This document shows, in pieces, positions 31,830-39,064 of a stretch of DNA of 39,064 nt. The notes under the pieces were generated by a model that worked only from the letters and a program-made list of their open reading frames with translations, was not told where the DNA came from and did no database searches. The stretch comes from Nocardia kruczakiae NBRC 101016. Its GTDB lineage: Bacteria; Actinomycetota; Actinomycetes; Mycobacteriales; Mycobacteriaceae. A program made the translations under genes and the position numbers. The stretch's first letter is position 1, and every line of letters begins with the position of its first letter. The stretch covers positions 1 to 39,064 of the forward strand of contig NZ_BDBL01000060.1 of the NCBI RefSeq assembly GCF_001612965.1, given 5' to 3'.

Positions 31830-32552
31830 ATGACCACACATCGTGCCGCGAGCGCTGCCGTCGACACCCCTGCGGTGCGCCCCGGCCGGGTGGACGGTCG
31901 CAAGCGGCGCTGGCATCAGCACAAGATCGACCGCCGAGAAGAACTCGTCGACGGCACCCTCGCCGCTATCCGCAACCGCGGCGGCGATGTGGGCATGGAC
32001 GAGATCGCCGCGGAGATCGGCGTATCCAAAACCGTCCTGTACCGCTACTTCTCGGACAAGTCCGATCTGACCCGCGCCACCATGGAGCGGTTCATCGAGA
32101 CCACGCTGATGCCGCGGATCTACGAGGCGATCAGCGACGACGCCGACGAATATCAGCTGGTCCGCAACACTCTGGCCGCCTATGTGCACACCGTCGAGGC
32201 CGATATCGACGTGTACCGCTTCATCATGGGCAACGGCTCCACCACCGACAAGTCCAGCCTCGCCGATTTCGAGAAGCTGTTCGCCGACGTGGTGTCGGTC
32301 GTGGTGCAGACCAAGGCCTTCGATCGCGGCGTCGACACCGAGGGTGTGCTGCTGTATTCCTACGTCATCGTCGGCGGTGTGCAGCTGGCCACCGACTGGT
32401 GGATCAGCAATCGCTCGATGTCGGCCGATCGCATGCTCGACCACCTGGCGATGATGGTGTGGAGTGCCATCGAGGGCATGGTCCGCGCGGGTGGTTCGCC
32501 GGAGAAGTTCAACGCCGTGCCGCACGAACTTCCCGAGGCCGACCTGGGCTGA
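31830..32552 (+). CDS. TetR-family transcriptional regulator (Rv0472c-like)
   Basis: This regulator (240 aa) has a basic N-tail, a TetR helix-turn-helix at about 40-85 (MDEIAAEIGVSKTVLYRYFS) and a C-terminal ligand/dimer domain. Stretches such as RFIMGNGSTTDKSSLADFEK and LATDWWISNRSMSADRMLDH resemble mycobacterial Rv0472c. ATG 31830 has AGGAG 11 nt upstream. The same frame is open far upstream through the DUF445 gene, but that is antisense shadow. Its ligand and targets are unknown. It lies divergent from DUF445 and 99 bp before the AarF-like gene. Confidence 0.9.
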   Translation: MTTHRAASAAVDTPAVRPGRVDGRKRRWHQHKIDRREELVDGTLAAIRNRGGDVGMDEIAAEIGVSKTVLYRYFSDKSDLTRATMERFIETTLMPRIYEAISDDADEYQLVRNTLAAYVHTVEADIDVYRFIMGNGSTTDKSSLADFEKLFADVVSVVVQTKAFDRGVDTEGVLLYSYVIVGGVQLATDWWISNRSMSADRMLDHLAMMVWSAIEGMVRAGGSPEKFNAVPHELPEADLG

Positions 32553-32651
32553 TTCGCCCGCGAAGGAATCCGTGCTCGCCGTCTCTGGGCCGACGGCTCA
32601 CGCTTGGTTACGCTGAAGACCGGCCAGGCGGGGCATCAACGGAGGTCATCA

Positions 32652-34094
32652 ATGGCGAAAGAGCTGCCGACGTCGCGGCTGGCGCGGGGGACGAAACTGG
32701 GCGTGGCCGTCGCCGGCAACGTCTTACGCGCGCAGAAGACCCGCCGTTCCATGCGCGGACGCTCCGAAGCGGTGCGCGAGCGGATGGCCGAGGAATCGAT
32801 GATCCGCGCCACCGAGCAGATGGTCATGGTGCTGGGCACCATGAAGGGCGTGGCAATGAAGCTCGGCCAGATGCTCTCGGTGCTGGATCTGGATCTGGTT
32901 CCGCCGGAACATCGCGAGCGATTCCAGCGCCGGCTCGCCGTACTGCGCGACAGCGCGCCGAAGGTTTCCTTCGAGACCATGCGCGGGGTCATCGAGAAGG
33001 ATTTCGGCCGCACCCTCGAGGAGTTGTTCGCCGAATTCGACGCCGAACCGATCGCGGCGGCCTCGATCGGCCAGGTCTATCGGGCGCGACTGCACGACGG
33101 TCGCGCGGTCGCGGTGAAGGTGCAGTATCCGGGCATCGATACCGCCGTACGCGCCGATCTGAAGAACCTCGCGATGTTCCGCCGCGTCCTGCAGTCGGCG
33201 ATGCCGTGGGTGACGCCGGCGGTCCTCGACGAACTGCGCCTGAATCTCGAGAGCGAACTGGACTACGTGGCCGAGGCGCATACCCAGCGCGAGGTCGCGG
33301 AACTGTTCGCCGACCATCCGTTCATCGTGGTACCGGCCACCATGCCCGAACTGTCGAGTACGCACGTGCTGGTCAGCGAGTATTTTCCCGGTCGCGGTTT
33401 CGAGGAGATCCGCCGGTTGCCGGAAGCCGAACGCGACCGGGTCGGCGAGATCATCTACCGCTTCTACGTGGGCTCGCTGTTCACCTTCCACGAGTTCTGC
33501 GGTGACCCGCATCCGGGCAATCTGCTGCTCGGCGAGGACGGCCGGGTCGCCTTCCTGGATTTCGGGCTGTTCAACCGGATGGACCCCGAACACGTCCGAT
33601 TCGAGGCCACCTGTATTCGCGCGGCGGCCGAGGAACGCGCGGAAGATCTGCGCCAGTTGATGATCGACCACGGCATCATCGATTCGCCGGAGGAGATCAC
33701 CCCCGAGGACTGCCTGGAGTACGTGCTCGCGGCATGTGAGTGGGCGCTGATCGACCAGGATCTGACCATCACCCCCGAATTGGCCAGCGGCGCCTTCGTG
33801 CTGGCGGTCGATCCGCGCGCGAGTGAATACGCCGGGATGAAACAGCAGAATCTGCCGCCGGAGCATCTGTTCTCGCGGCGTGCGGATTTCCTGACGTTCG
33901 GGGTACTCGGCCAGTTGGAGGCGACCGCGAACTGGCATCGCATCGCCCGCGAGTGGCTCTACGGCGACGATCCGGTGACCGAACTCGGCGAACAGCACCA
34001 CGCCTGGCTGGCCCGGCGCGGCCTGCCGCGCAAACCGGCGAAGCGCTCGGCGGCACGCAAGGCCGCCGGCGGAAAACGTACCAGCACAAAGTAA
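32652..34094 (+). CDS. ABC1/AarF/UbiB family kinase-like protein
   Basis: This 480-aa protein of the atypical kinase ABC1 family has the N-terminal KxGQ motif MKLGQMLSVLD, the Ala-rich nucleotide loop AAASIGQVYRA, the Lys in VAVKVQYPG, the ExD-type stretch ESELDYVAEA, the catalytic loop FCGDPHPGNLLL and the DFG-type VAFLDFGLFN. Family members act in quinone biosynthesis or lipid handling, usually as ATPases. A link to menaquinone or envelope lipids is inference. ATG 32652 follows GGAGG by 6 nt. The next gene starts 26 bp after it, so an operon is likely. The C-tail is Lys/Arg-rich. Confidence 0.92.
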   Translation: MAKELPTSRLARGTKLGVAVAGNVLRAQKTRRSMRGRSEAVRERMAEESMIRATEQMVMVLGTMKGVAMKLGQMLSVLDLDLVPPEHRERFQRRLAVLRDSAPKVSFETMRGVIEKDFGRTLEELFAEFDAEPIAAASIGQVYRARLHDGRAVAVKVQYPGIDTAVRADLKNLAMFRRVLQSAMPWVTPAVLDELRLNLESELDYVAEAHTQREVAELFADHPFIVVPATMPELSSTHVLVSEYFPGRGFEEIRRLPEAERDRVGEIIYRFYVGSLFTFHEFCGDPHPGNLLLGEDGRVAFLDFGLFNRMDPEHVRFEATCIRAAAEERAEDLRQLMIDHGIIDSPEEITPEDCLEYVLAACEWALIDQDLTITPELASGAFVLAVDPRASEYAGMKQQNLPPEHLFSRRADFLTFGVLGQLEATANWHRIAREWLYGDDPVTELGEQHHAWLARRGLPRKPAKRSAARKAAGGKRTSTK

Positions 34095-34120
34095 TCGGCC
34101 ACCACGAGAATGGGATGGGC

Positions 34121-35362
34121 ATGACCGACAGGGAATTCGACCTCGTACTGTTCGGCGCGACGGGGTTCGTCGGCCGGCTGACCGCGCAGTATCTGGCCGA
34201 GGCCGCGCCCGAGAACGCGCGCATCGCCCTCGCGGGCCGCTCGCCGGAGAAGCTCACCGCGGTGCGCGACGAACTCGGCGGCGCCGCGGCGATCTGGCCG
34301 CTGCTGGTCGCCGATTCCTCCGACCAGGCGGCGCTGGACGCGCTGGCGGCCCGGACCAAGGTCGTGGTCACCACCGTGGGCCCGTACCTGCGCTACGGAC
34401 TGCCGCTGGCGCAGGCCTGCGCGAACGCCGGCACCCACTACGCGGATCTGACCGGCGAGCCGTTGTTCATCCGCGAATGTATCGATCGGTTCGGTGAGCG
34501 GGCCGCCGAAACCGGCGCGAAGATCGTGAATTCCTGTGGGTACGACTCGATTCCGTCGGATCTGAGCGTGTATCGGCTCTTCCGGCGCTCCGTCGAGGAC
34601 AACACCGGTGAACTCACCGACACCACGCTGGTGGCCTGGCTCAAGGGCGGCGCCAGCGGCGGCACCATCGATTCCGGGCGGGCGATGATGGAGGCCGTCG
34701 CCACCGATCCGGCCAAGGGTTCGGTGCTCTCGCACCCGTATTCGCTGAGCCCGGACAAATCGATGGAACCCGATGTGGGCCGGCAGTCCGACCAGGCTCT
34801 CTCGCGCGCCTCTGCCATCGACCCCAGCCTCGATGGCTGGGTCGCCACCTTCGTGATGGCCGCGCACAACACCAAGGTGGTGCGGCGCAGCAACGGCCTG
34901 CTGGGCTGGGTGTACGGCAAGAACTTCCGCTACCGCGAGGTGATGAGCGCCGGAAGCTCACCGGCGGCGCCGCTGGTCGCCGCCGGCATGGCCGGCGGCA
35001 TCGTCGCCGGCATGACCGCCGGTGCGCTGCTCTCCCGCGTGTCGGCGGGGCGCCGGCTGCTGGACCGGATCCTGCCGAAGCCGGGGACCGGCCCCGGCGA
35101 GGACGCCCGCCGCAGCGGCTGGTTCACCATGAAGACCTTCGCCGACACCACCTCCGGCGCACGGTACGTCTGCACCTTCGCCGGGCAGGGCGATCCGGGC
35201 TATCAGGCCACCTCGGTGATGCTCGGCGAGGCCGGACTGTGCCTGGCCTTCGACGAACTACCGGAGCTGGCGGGCATCCTCACCCCCGCCTCCGCCATGG
35301 GCGATCCGCTCACCGATCGCCTGCGGCGGGCCGGGCTGACCATCGAGGTCGAGCGGGCCTGA
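34121..35362 (+). CDS. Saccharopine dehydrogenase-like trans-acting enoyl reductase
   Basis: This protein (413 aa) has the N-terminal Rossmann motif FDLVLFGATGFVGRLTAQYL and VVVTTVGPYLRYGLPLAQAC, ADLTGEP, and NSCGYDSIPSDLSVY. It closely resembles Rv2449c/Rv2953 of M. tuberculosis. Rv2953 is the trans-acting enoyl reductase for phthiocerol and phenolphthiocerol lipids. A hydrophobic Gly/Ala segment (about 287-310) may associate with membranes. Here no polyketide synthase is nearby, so the lipid partner is unknown. ATG 34121 is preferred and ATG 34115 is possible. It is 26 bp downstream of the AarF-like gene. Confidence 0.9.
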   Translation: MTDREFDLVLFGATGFVGRLTAQYLAEAAPENARIALAGRSPEKLTAVRDELGGAAAIWPLLVADSSDQAALDALAARTKVVVTTVGPYLRYGLPLAQACANAGTHYADLTGEPLFIRECIDRFGERAAETGAKIVNSCGYDSIPSDLSVYRLFRRSVEDNTGELTDTTLVAWLKGGASGGTIDSGRAMMEAVATDPAKGSVLSHPYSLSPDKSMEPDVGRQSDQALSRASAIDPSLDGWVATFVMAAHNTKVVRRSNGLLGWVYGKNFRYREVMSAGSSPAAPLVAAGMAGGIVAGMTAGALLSRVSAGRRLLDRILPKPGTGPGEDARRSGWFTMKTFADTTSGARYVCTFAGQGDPGYQATSVMLGEAGLCLAFDELPELAGILTPASAMGDPLTDRLRRAGLTIEVERA

Positions 35363-35392
35363 ACGACGGATTCGCTCGCGGCGCAGGCCCGT

Positions 35393-36319
35393 TCACAGGT
35401 CGTCCGGCAGTGAACGGGTCAGCCGCCACAGCGTGTGCACCGCCGCGCCGTCGAGCATGCCGACCTCGTCGAAATAGCGCAGCATCGGCTCGGACAGAAA
35501 GCTCATCGTCCGCCGGTACTGCGGTCCGGTGAAGGCCGCGGCGAATCCACGCCGCGGGTCGATGCCCACCGCGCGATAGACCTGCGGATTGACGAGCATC
35601 GGATACAGCACCAGCGCGAAGTAGGCCAGCAGGAGTTGATGCGGCAGCCGCTGCCACCGCGAGCGCCGGGCCATCCCGCGGGCCAGCGCATCGCGGGCGA
35701 AGCCGATGTGCCGCGCCTCCTCCAGCACGTGGATACGCATCAACTGCCGCACATGCGGCTGAATCCCGCTGTCCGCCATCGCTTCTCGCTGGCCGCGATC
35801 GAGAATCTCCTCGATCAGCAGCGTGCCGGCGTAGACCACCGGGCCGATCGGGAAGTGTTCGGCGACGCGCAACTGCATCCGGTTCAGCGCGACCGGCCGA
35901 TACGGCGGTATTCCGGTCTTGTCGATGAGCCGCGCGAACATGATCGAGTGGCGCGCCTCCTCACTCAGTTCGGTGAGCGCGTACATGGCGTGCTGCGAGG
36001 TCGGATCGCGCGCGACGATGCGCAGCAGATATTTGCTGAGCAGCCCCTCGGCGACGATCCCGAACGACAGCAGGCTCACCAGTTCGTGTTTGCCGAGTTC
36101 GACGCGCTGCTCGGGACTGAGGCGATCCCACAGCGGGGTGCCGTAGAGGGAGATCCGGTGTTCGGGCAGCCAGGCCTTGTCCGGCTGCCACGGCTGCTCC
36201 CAGTCGATATCGATATCGGCGTCGTAGAAATGTTCCGCCGACGAGCGAAGCAGCCGCTGGGCCACGCGCTCGCGCCCGTCGGAACCGTCCCCCGCGAAAT
36301 TCTCGATGTGCTGTGCCAT
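35393..36319 (-). CDS. AurF-type diiron oxygenase
   Basis: This diiron protein (308 aa) resembles the p-aminobenzoate N-oxygenase AurF family (PF11583). Two metal-binding repeats are clear: LSEEARHSIMF and HVLEEARHIGFARD, with further Glu ligands in GKHELVSLL and LLIEEILDRG. AurF oxidises an arylamine to a nitro group with O2, and the substrate here is unknown. The frame extends to 36403, but the first codons fall inside the palindrome at 36362-36395. ATG 36319 (MAQHIENF) is therefore preferred. It is divergent from the DUF4873-methyltransferase pair. Confidence 0.88.
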   Translation of the reverse strand: MAQHIENFAGDGSDGRERVAQRLLRSSAEHFYDADIDIDWEQPWQPDKAWLPEHRISLYGTPLWDRLSPEQRVELGKHELVSLLSFGIVAEGLLSKYLLRIVARDPTSQHAMYALTELSEEARHSIMFARLIDKTGIPPYRPVALNRMQLRVAEHFPIGPVVYAGTLLIEEILDRGQREAMADSGIQPHVRQLMRIHVLEEARHIGFARDALARGMARRSRWQRLPHQLLLAYFALVLYPMLVNPQVYRAVGIDPRRGFAAAFTGPQYRRTMSFLSEPMLRYFDEVGMLDGAAVHTLWRLTRSLPDDL

Positions 36320-36361
36320 CGGCTTCACCGTCCTGCCGCTGGACCGCGGCCCGAGCATTGT

Positions 36362-36395
36362 GCTCACGTCGGTGCGTTTGCCGACCGATGTGAGC
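36362..36395. promoter_or_regulatory. Large palindrome in the divergent AurF / DUF4873 promoter region
   Basis: GCTCACGTCGGT (36362-36373) and ACCGATGTGAGC (36384-36395) are 12-bp arms with one mismatch around a 10-bp spacer. It lies 43-76 bp upstream of the oxygenase ATG and 85-118 bp upstream of DUF4873, suggesting a dimeric repressor such as TetR or MarR that controls both sides. No such gene is adjacent. Confidence 0.65.
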
Positions 36396-36479
36396 GGTGG
36401 CACACTCGATATTACCTATTACTCATTGTCACGGCTATAGTGCGGGCACGGCGCTCTCGCGCAGCTCAGGAAGGTGATC

Positions 36480-36803
36480 ATGCGGCAACCCGAACCGGAT
36501 TACCAGGGGCCGGCCGTCGTCGTGCTCGGCGATCGGGAATTCGCCGTCCGGGTGCGGCTGCGCGGCCACCGCCAGCCGATCGACGGCATCTACCGCTGGT
36601 ACGGACGGATCGATCCGGATGCCGAGCTGGATGCGGCGGCCGGCAACCGCAAACATCGCATCGAGTTCCGGACCCCGGAGGGCACCGCGGCGGCGATCCT
36701 GGGTGATCGCGACTTCTGGGGGCGACTGCGGCTGCTCGGACACAGCGCACCGCCGTATCGGATCTCGACAGTGGACGACCTCGACGCGAGGATGACCCGG
36801 TGA
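36480..36803 (+). CDS. DUF4873 domain protein
   Basis: This 107-aa protein consists of one DUF4873 domain. It shows YQGPAVVVLGDREFAVRVRL, PIDGIYRWYGRIDPD and a C-terminal LLGHSAPPYRI. In many actinobacteria this domain is fused to the C-terminus of flavin monooxygenases; here it stands alone. ATG 36480 has AGGAAGG 5 nt upstream. Its stop overlaps the methyltransferase start by 4 bp (GTGA), so the two are coupled. It sits opposite a diiron oxygenase, so a role in an oxidative pathway is inferred. Confidence 0.85.
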   Translation: MRQPEPDYQGPAVVVLGDREFAVRVRLRGHRQPIDGIYRWYGRIDPDAELDAAAGNRKHRIEFRTPEGTAAAILGDRDFWGRLRLLGHSAPPYRISTVDDLDARMTR

Positions 36804-37435
36804 ATCTCGCACGCCGCACCATGAACAACCCGGTCTTCGCCCTGCTCTACGAGCGGGCATGGCGGCCGACCAGTTTTCTGCTGGCCACCGGGCGGACCAT
36901 GCACGCCGACCGCCGTGACGCGGTGCGCACCCTGCGCCTCGGCGCGGGCGACCGGGTGCTCGACATCGCCTGCGGGCCGGGCAATTTCACCCACTATCTG
37001 AGTGAGCACATCGGCGACGGCTATGCGGTGGGTATCGATTTCTCGGTGCCGATGCTGCGGCAGGCAGTGGCCGACAACTCCGGACCGCGAGCCGGCTACG
37101 TCCGCGGCGACGCCCGCCGGCTTCCGTTCCCCGACAACAGTTTCGACGCGGTCTGCTGTTTCGGTGCGCTGTATCTGATTCCGGATCCGCTGACCGCCGC
37201 CGCCGAGATGATCCGGGTGCTCGCGCCCGGCGGCCGCATCGCGATCAGCACCAGTCATCGCCCGCAGGGCTGGGTGGGGCAGGTGTCGAGCGCGGTCGGC
37301 GGCGCGGGCGGGCTGCGCGTATTCGACCTGGACACCTTCCCGAAGCTGTTCGCCGAGTATGGATTGGTGGATATCGAACAGGAAGTGCACGGACTGTTGC
37401 AGTACGTCAGCGCCCGGGCGGCCTACGCCGCCTGA
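36800..37435 (+). CDS. Class I SAM-dependent methyltransferase
   Basis: This 211-aa methyltransferase has motif I VLDIACGPGNFTHYL, the acidic end of strand 2 in AVGIDFSVPML, motif II region GDARRLPFPDNSFDAVCCFG and post-III VLAPGGRIAISTSH. It is close to UbiE/Coq5-like and mycobacterial Rv1403c/Rv1405c-like enzymes. The substrate is unknown. GTG 36800 overlaps the DUF4873 stop by 4 bp. The pairing with DUF4873 and the divergent AurF-type oxygenase suggests a small tailoring pathway. Confidence 0.9.
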   Translation: MNLARRTMNNPVFALLYERAWRPTSFLLATGRTMHADRRDAVRTLRLGAGDRVLDIACGPGNFTHYLSEHIGDGYAVGIDFSVPMLRQAVADNSGPRAGYVRGDARRLPFPDNSFDAVCCFGALYLIPDPLTAAAEMIRVLAPGGRIAISTSHRPQGWVGQVSSAVGGAGGLRVFDLDTFPKLFAEYGLVDIEQEVHGLLQYVSARAAYAA

Positions 37436-37625
37436 AGCCGGCAGCTCCTCGGGACAGCCGGTACCCCGAAACAGCCGGTGCCTTGAAATATGTGGCGCCA
37501 CAGTGATTTACACAGATATCCGGCTCATCGATGTGCGGATTCACAATGCGCCGCCGCGCGCCGGGCACCGGCCGCTCCGGTAAGCTCACCGAGGGAAACT
37601 CGCGGGGCGGAAGGGGATCATCACG

Positions 37626-38012
37626 GTGCCGATTCCGGAGACCGGTCAGCATTTGGCGCGCGAGTTGTACGCCGCGGCAACAGGTTCCGGAGCCGAGGTG
37701 TTCGAGATCGCCGAGGACACCGCCCGCAATCTCGCGGCGGCCTGCGACCGGCTCGTCGAGGATCTCCACGCCGCCCGCAGCGGCGGCGCGCTCCCGGCCG
37801 AGGTGCGCGGCTTCGGCGAACTCGCGTCCGGTCGCGCTCTGGCGCGCGGATTCTCCCGCAAGAGCGGCGAATACCTCGACACCGTCCTCTCGTTCCAGCA
37901 GACGGCGCTGCTGTTCAAGGCCGCCTATCTGGCCGCGGGGAAACATTTCGACGAGGCCGAGGCCGCCAACCGCGCCGCGCTGGCGCTGATCCGGCCCGAG
38001 CCGGGAGCCTGA
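37626..38012 (+). CDS. Small helical protein of the ESX-substrate type (PE/EspC-like size)
   Basis: This is a 128-aa all-helical protein without signal peptide or membrane segment. Two long helical regions are expected (about 5-50 and 65-122). The C-terminal helix reads FKAAYLAAGKHFDEAEAANR, with FDEAE as a possible variant of the Y-x3-D/E type VII secretion signal. No family was firmly recognised. GTG 37626 has AAGGGGA 8 nt upstream. It is one base before the next gene, which has a WXG turn and precedes espG, so it may be the PE-like partner of a secreted heterodimer. That role is inference. Confidence 0.6.
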   Translation: MPIPETGQHLARELYAAATGSGAEVFEIAEDTARNLAAACDRLVEDLHAARSGGALPAEVRGFGELASGRALARGFSRKSGEYLDTVLSFQQTALLFKAAYLAAGKHFDEAEAANRAALALIRPEPGA

Positions 38013-38013
38013 G

Positions 38014-38586
38014 GTGGCCGACGCGTCGCGCTTCGATCCGCCCTTCGTCGCGGATCGGGAGGTCTACGGCTCCTACAGCCACCGGCAACTCTGGGAACTG
38101 GTGCACGAGGCACTGGACCCGGCCGCGCTGGGCGAGGCGGCGGCGGCCTGGCAGCGGCAGGCGGACGCCGTCGCCGCGGCGTTCCGGACCTTCGCCGACA
38201 CCACACACGCCGAATTCGAGCGGTGGTCCGGGCAGGCGCGCGCGGCGGCCGAACCCGCGACGGCGGCATTCGTCGAACGGGGCGCCGCCGCCGCCGAGGT
38301 CTGCACCCGGCTGGGACACCTGCTGGAGGCCGATGCCGAAGCGGCGCAATCCATTCGAGACGCGTTACCCGCGCCGGCGACCTATGTCCCGCTGCCCGAC
38401 CCGGTCGCCGAGGTGGTGCACGGCGGCGCCCGCCGGATGACACACGACATCGCGGCCGCCGCGGCCCTGGCCGACGCCCGCGACATCATGACCTTCCGCT
38501 ACAACACCACCCTGGCCGCCTCCGGCGATCGGGTGCCGCGCTTCGTTCCCGCACCCCGGCCGGATTCGGGTGGGGGTCACCCGTAG
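38014..38586 (+). CDS. WXG-containing, PPE/ESX-like helical protein
   Basis: This 190-aa helical protein has a hairpin at about 37-110. The first helix (LGEAAAAWQRQADAVAAAFR) is followed by a turn ERWSGQARAAA with Trp71-Ser-Gly73, the WXG motif of ESX substrates, and a second Ala-rich helix. The C-terminal third is Ala-rich and ends in a Pro/Gly tail. No signal peptide is present, as expected for type VII substrates. ATG/GTG choice: GTG 38014 follows the previous stop by one base. Its own stop overlaps the espG start (TAGTG). It is a likely EspG client, analogous to PPE proteins. Confidence 0.65.
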   Translation: MADASRFDPPFVADREVYGSYSHRQLWELVHEALDPAALGEAAAAWQRQADAVAAAFRTFADTTHAEFERWSGQARAAAEPATAAFVERGAAAAEVCTRLGHLLEADAEAAQSIRDALPAPATYVPLPDPVAEVVHGGARRMTHDIAAAAALADARDIMTFRYNTTLAASGDRVPRFVPAPRPDSGGGHP

Positions 38587-39064
38587 TGAAGTGGGTGCTG
38601 ACGCCGGACGAGTTCGCCCACGTCTGGGCCACCGAAACCGATCTCGACCGCCGCCCGTATCCGGTGAACATGATCCCGGAATCCACCGTGCGCACCGAAT
38701 CCGAATATGCCGCACTGGGTTTGCGCACCCGCTACGCGCGCAACACCGATCCGGATCTCACCGCCGCACTGCTGCTGTGCACCCGGCCGGACGCCACCAC
38801 GATCACCGTCTCCGGCCGGCGCTCCACACCGCCGGACGAGCCGGAACTGATCCTCGCCTTCGCCGCCGTCGTCCACCGGCACGCGGGATTGCTGATCGCG
38901 CGGCCCGACGCCGTCACGGTCACCGTCTGCCATGCGCGCGGGCTGGGCGAACGGCTGGTGGCCGCGATCGGCTCGGCGCCGGCGGGCCGATGCGGGCCGA
39001 TGCGCGAACCGCAGCAGGCGGTGCTCGACACCGGAACCGACGCCCGGCCCGGCGGCGATATCGG
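38586..39064 (+). CDS. EspG-family ESX secretion-associated protein, N-terminal part
   Basis: The gene begins with GTG 38586, overlapping the preceding TAG by one base, and stays open for 159 codons to the window edge. The N-terminus KWVLTPDEFAHVWATETDL, the RPYPVNMIPES and the RTESEYAALGLRTRYAR segments fit the EspG family (PF14011). EspG proteins are cytosolic chaperones that bind PPE proteins at their helical tip and deliver PE-PPE pairs to the ESX machinery. Here the likely client is the product just upstream. The C-terminal third is missing because of the window edge. Confidence 0.82.
   Translation, partial: MKWVLTPDEFAHVWATETDLDRRPYPVNMIPESTVRTESEYAALGLRTRYARNTDPDLTAALLLCTRPDATTITVSGRRSTPPDEPELILAFAAVVHRHAGLLIARPDAVTVTVCHARGLGERLVAAIGSAPAGRCGPMREPQQAVLDTGTDARPGGDI

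Noticed and set aside
37436..37625. Gene or regulatory element before the ESX-like cassette
   Set aside because: Only a short imperfect direct repeat (ACAGCCGGT, twice near 37456 and 37472) was seen. No open frame or convincing promoter was identified.

Overview
The window is high-GC actinobacterial DNA, most likely from Nocardia or a close relative. The evidence is the mycothiol gene mshA, the SenX3-RegX3 two-component pair, a heparin-binding hemagglutinin (hbhA), an L,D-transpeptidase lipoprotein and an EspG-type ESX chaperone. From memory of M. tuberculosis gene order, the core reads as an inverted, expanded version of Rv0472c-Rv0497: Rv0497-like, ppx, Rv0495c-like, regX3, senX3, gpm, ybjN, mshA, SDR (Rv0484c), Ldt (Rv0483), murB, DUF2505 (Rv0481c), DUF2993 (Rv0479c), deoC, DUF2516 (Rv0476), hbhA, XRE regulator (Rv0474), DUF445 (Rv0473) and TetR (Rv0472c). 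No tRNA, rRNA, CRISPR array, insertion sequence or phage gene was seen.

Layout. 1-3.6 kb: a partial Rv0497-like gene and ppx on the minus strand, then an Rv0495c-like protein, an FMN reductase and a small secreted protein on the plus strand, closed by a strong bidirectional terminator. 3.6-9.2 kb, minus strand: regX3 and senX3 (overlapping genes with a candidate PHO-type box upstream), a secreted CocE-like hydrolase and phosphoglycerate mutase. 9.4-14.6 kb is an accessory block: a 53-residue membrane peptide with a YeiH-type transporter, a secreted alpha/beta hydrolase, an FAD monooxygenase, a small membrane protein, a DUF4287 protein and a ROK kinase. 14.7-25.8 kb is conserved envelope and metabolic core: ybjN-mshA, a hydrolase/SDR divergent pair, Ldt, murB, two DUF2505 proteins, a methyltransferase-like protein, an orphan AbiEi-like protein, a DUF2993 protein, deoC and purU.

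26-32.6 kb holds two paralogous alpha/beta hydrolases, DUF2516, hbhA, its overlapping XRE regulator, DUF445 and TetR. The two hydrolases and the XRE regulator each carry a closely related palindromic site upstream, which suggests a small regulon. 32.6-37.4 kb holds an ABC1/AarF kinase-like protein, a trans-acting enoyl reductase-like protein, and a divergent module of an AurF-type diiron oxygenase facing a DUF4873 protein plus a methyltransferase, with a large palindrome between them. 37.6 kb to the end is a three-gene cassette that looks like a type VII (ESX) substrate pair with its EspG chaperone. It is cut by the window edge.

Many start codons are preceded 6-8 nt upstream by a TANNNT -10-like hexamer, which suggests leaderless transcription. 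This was used, with Shine-Dalgarno sites, to choose starts.
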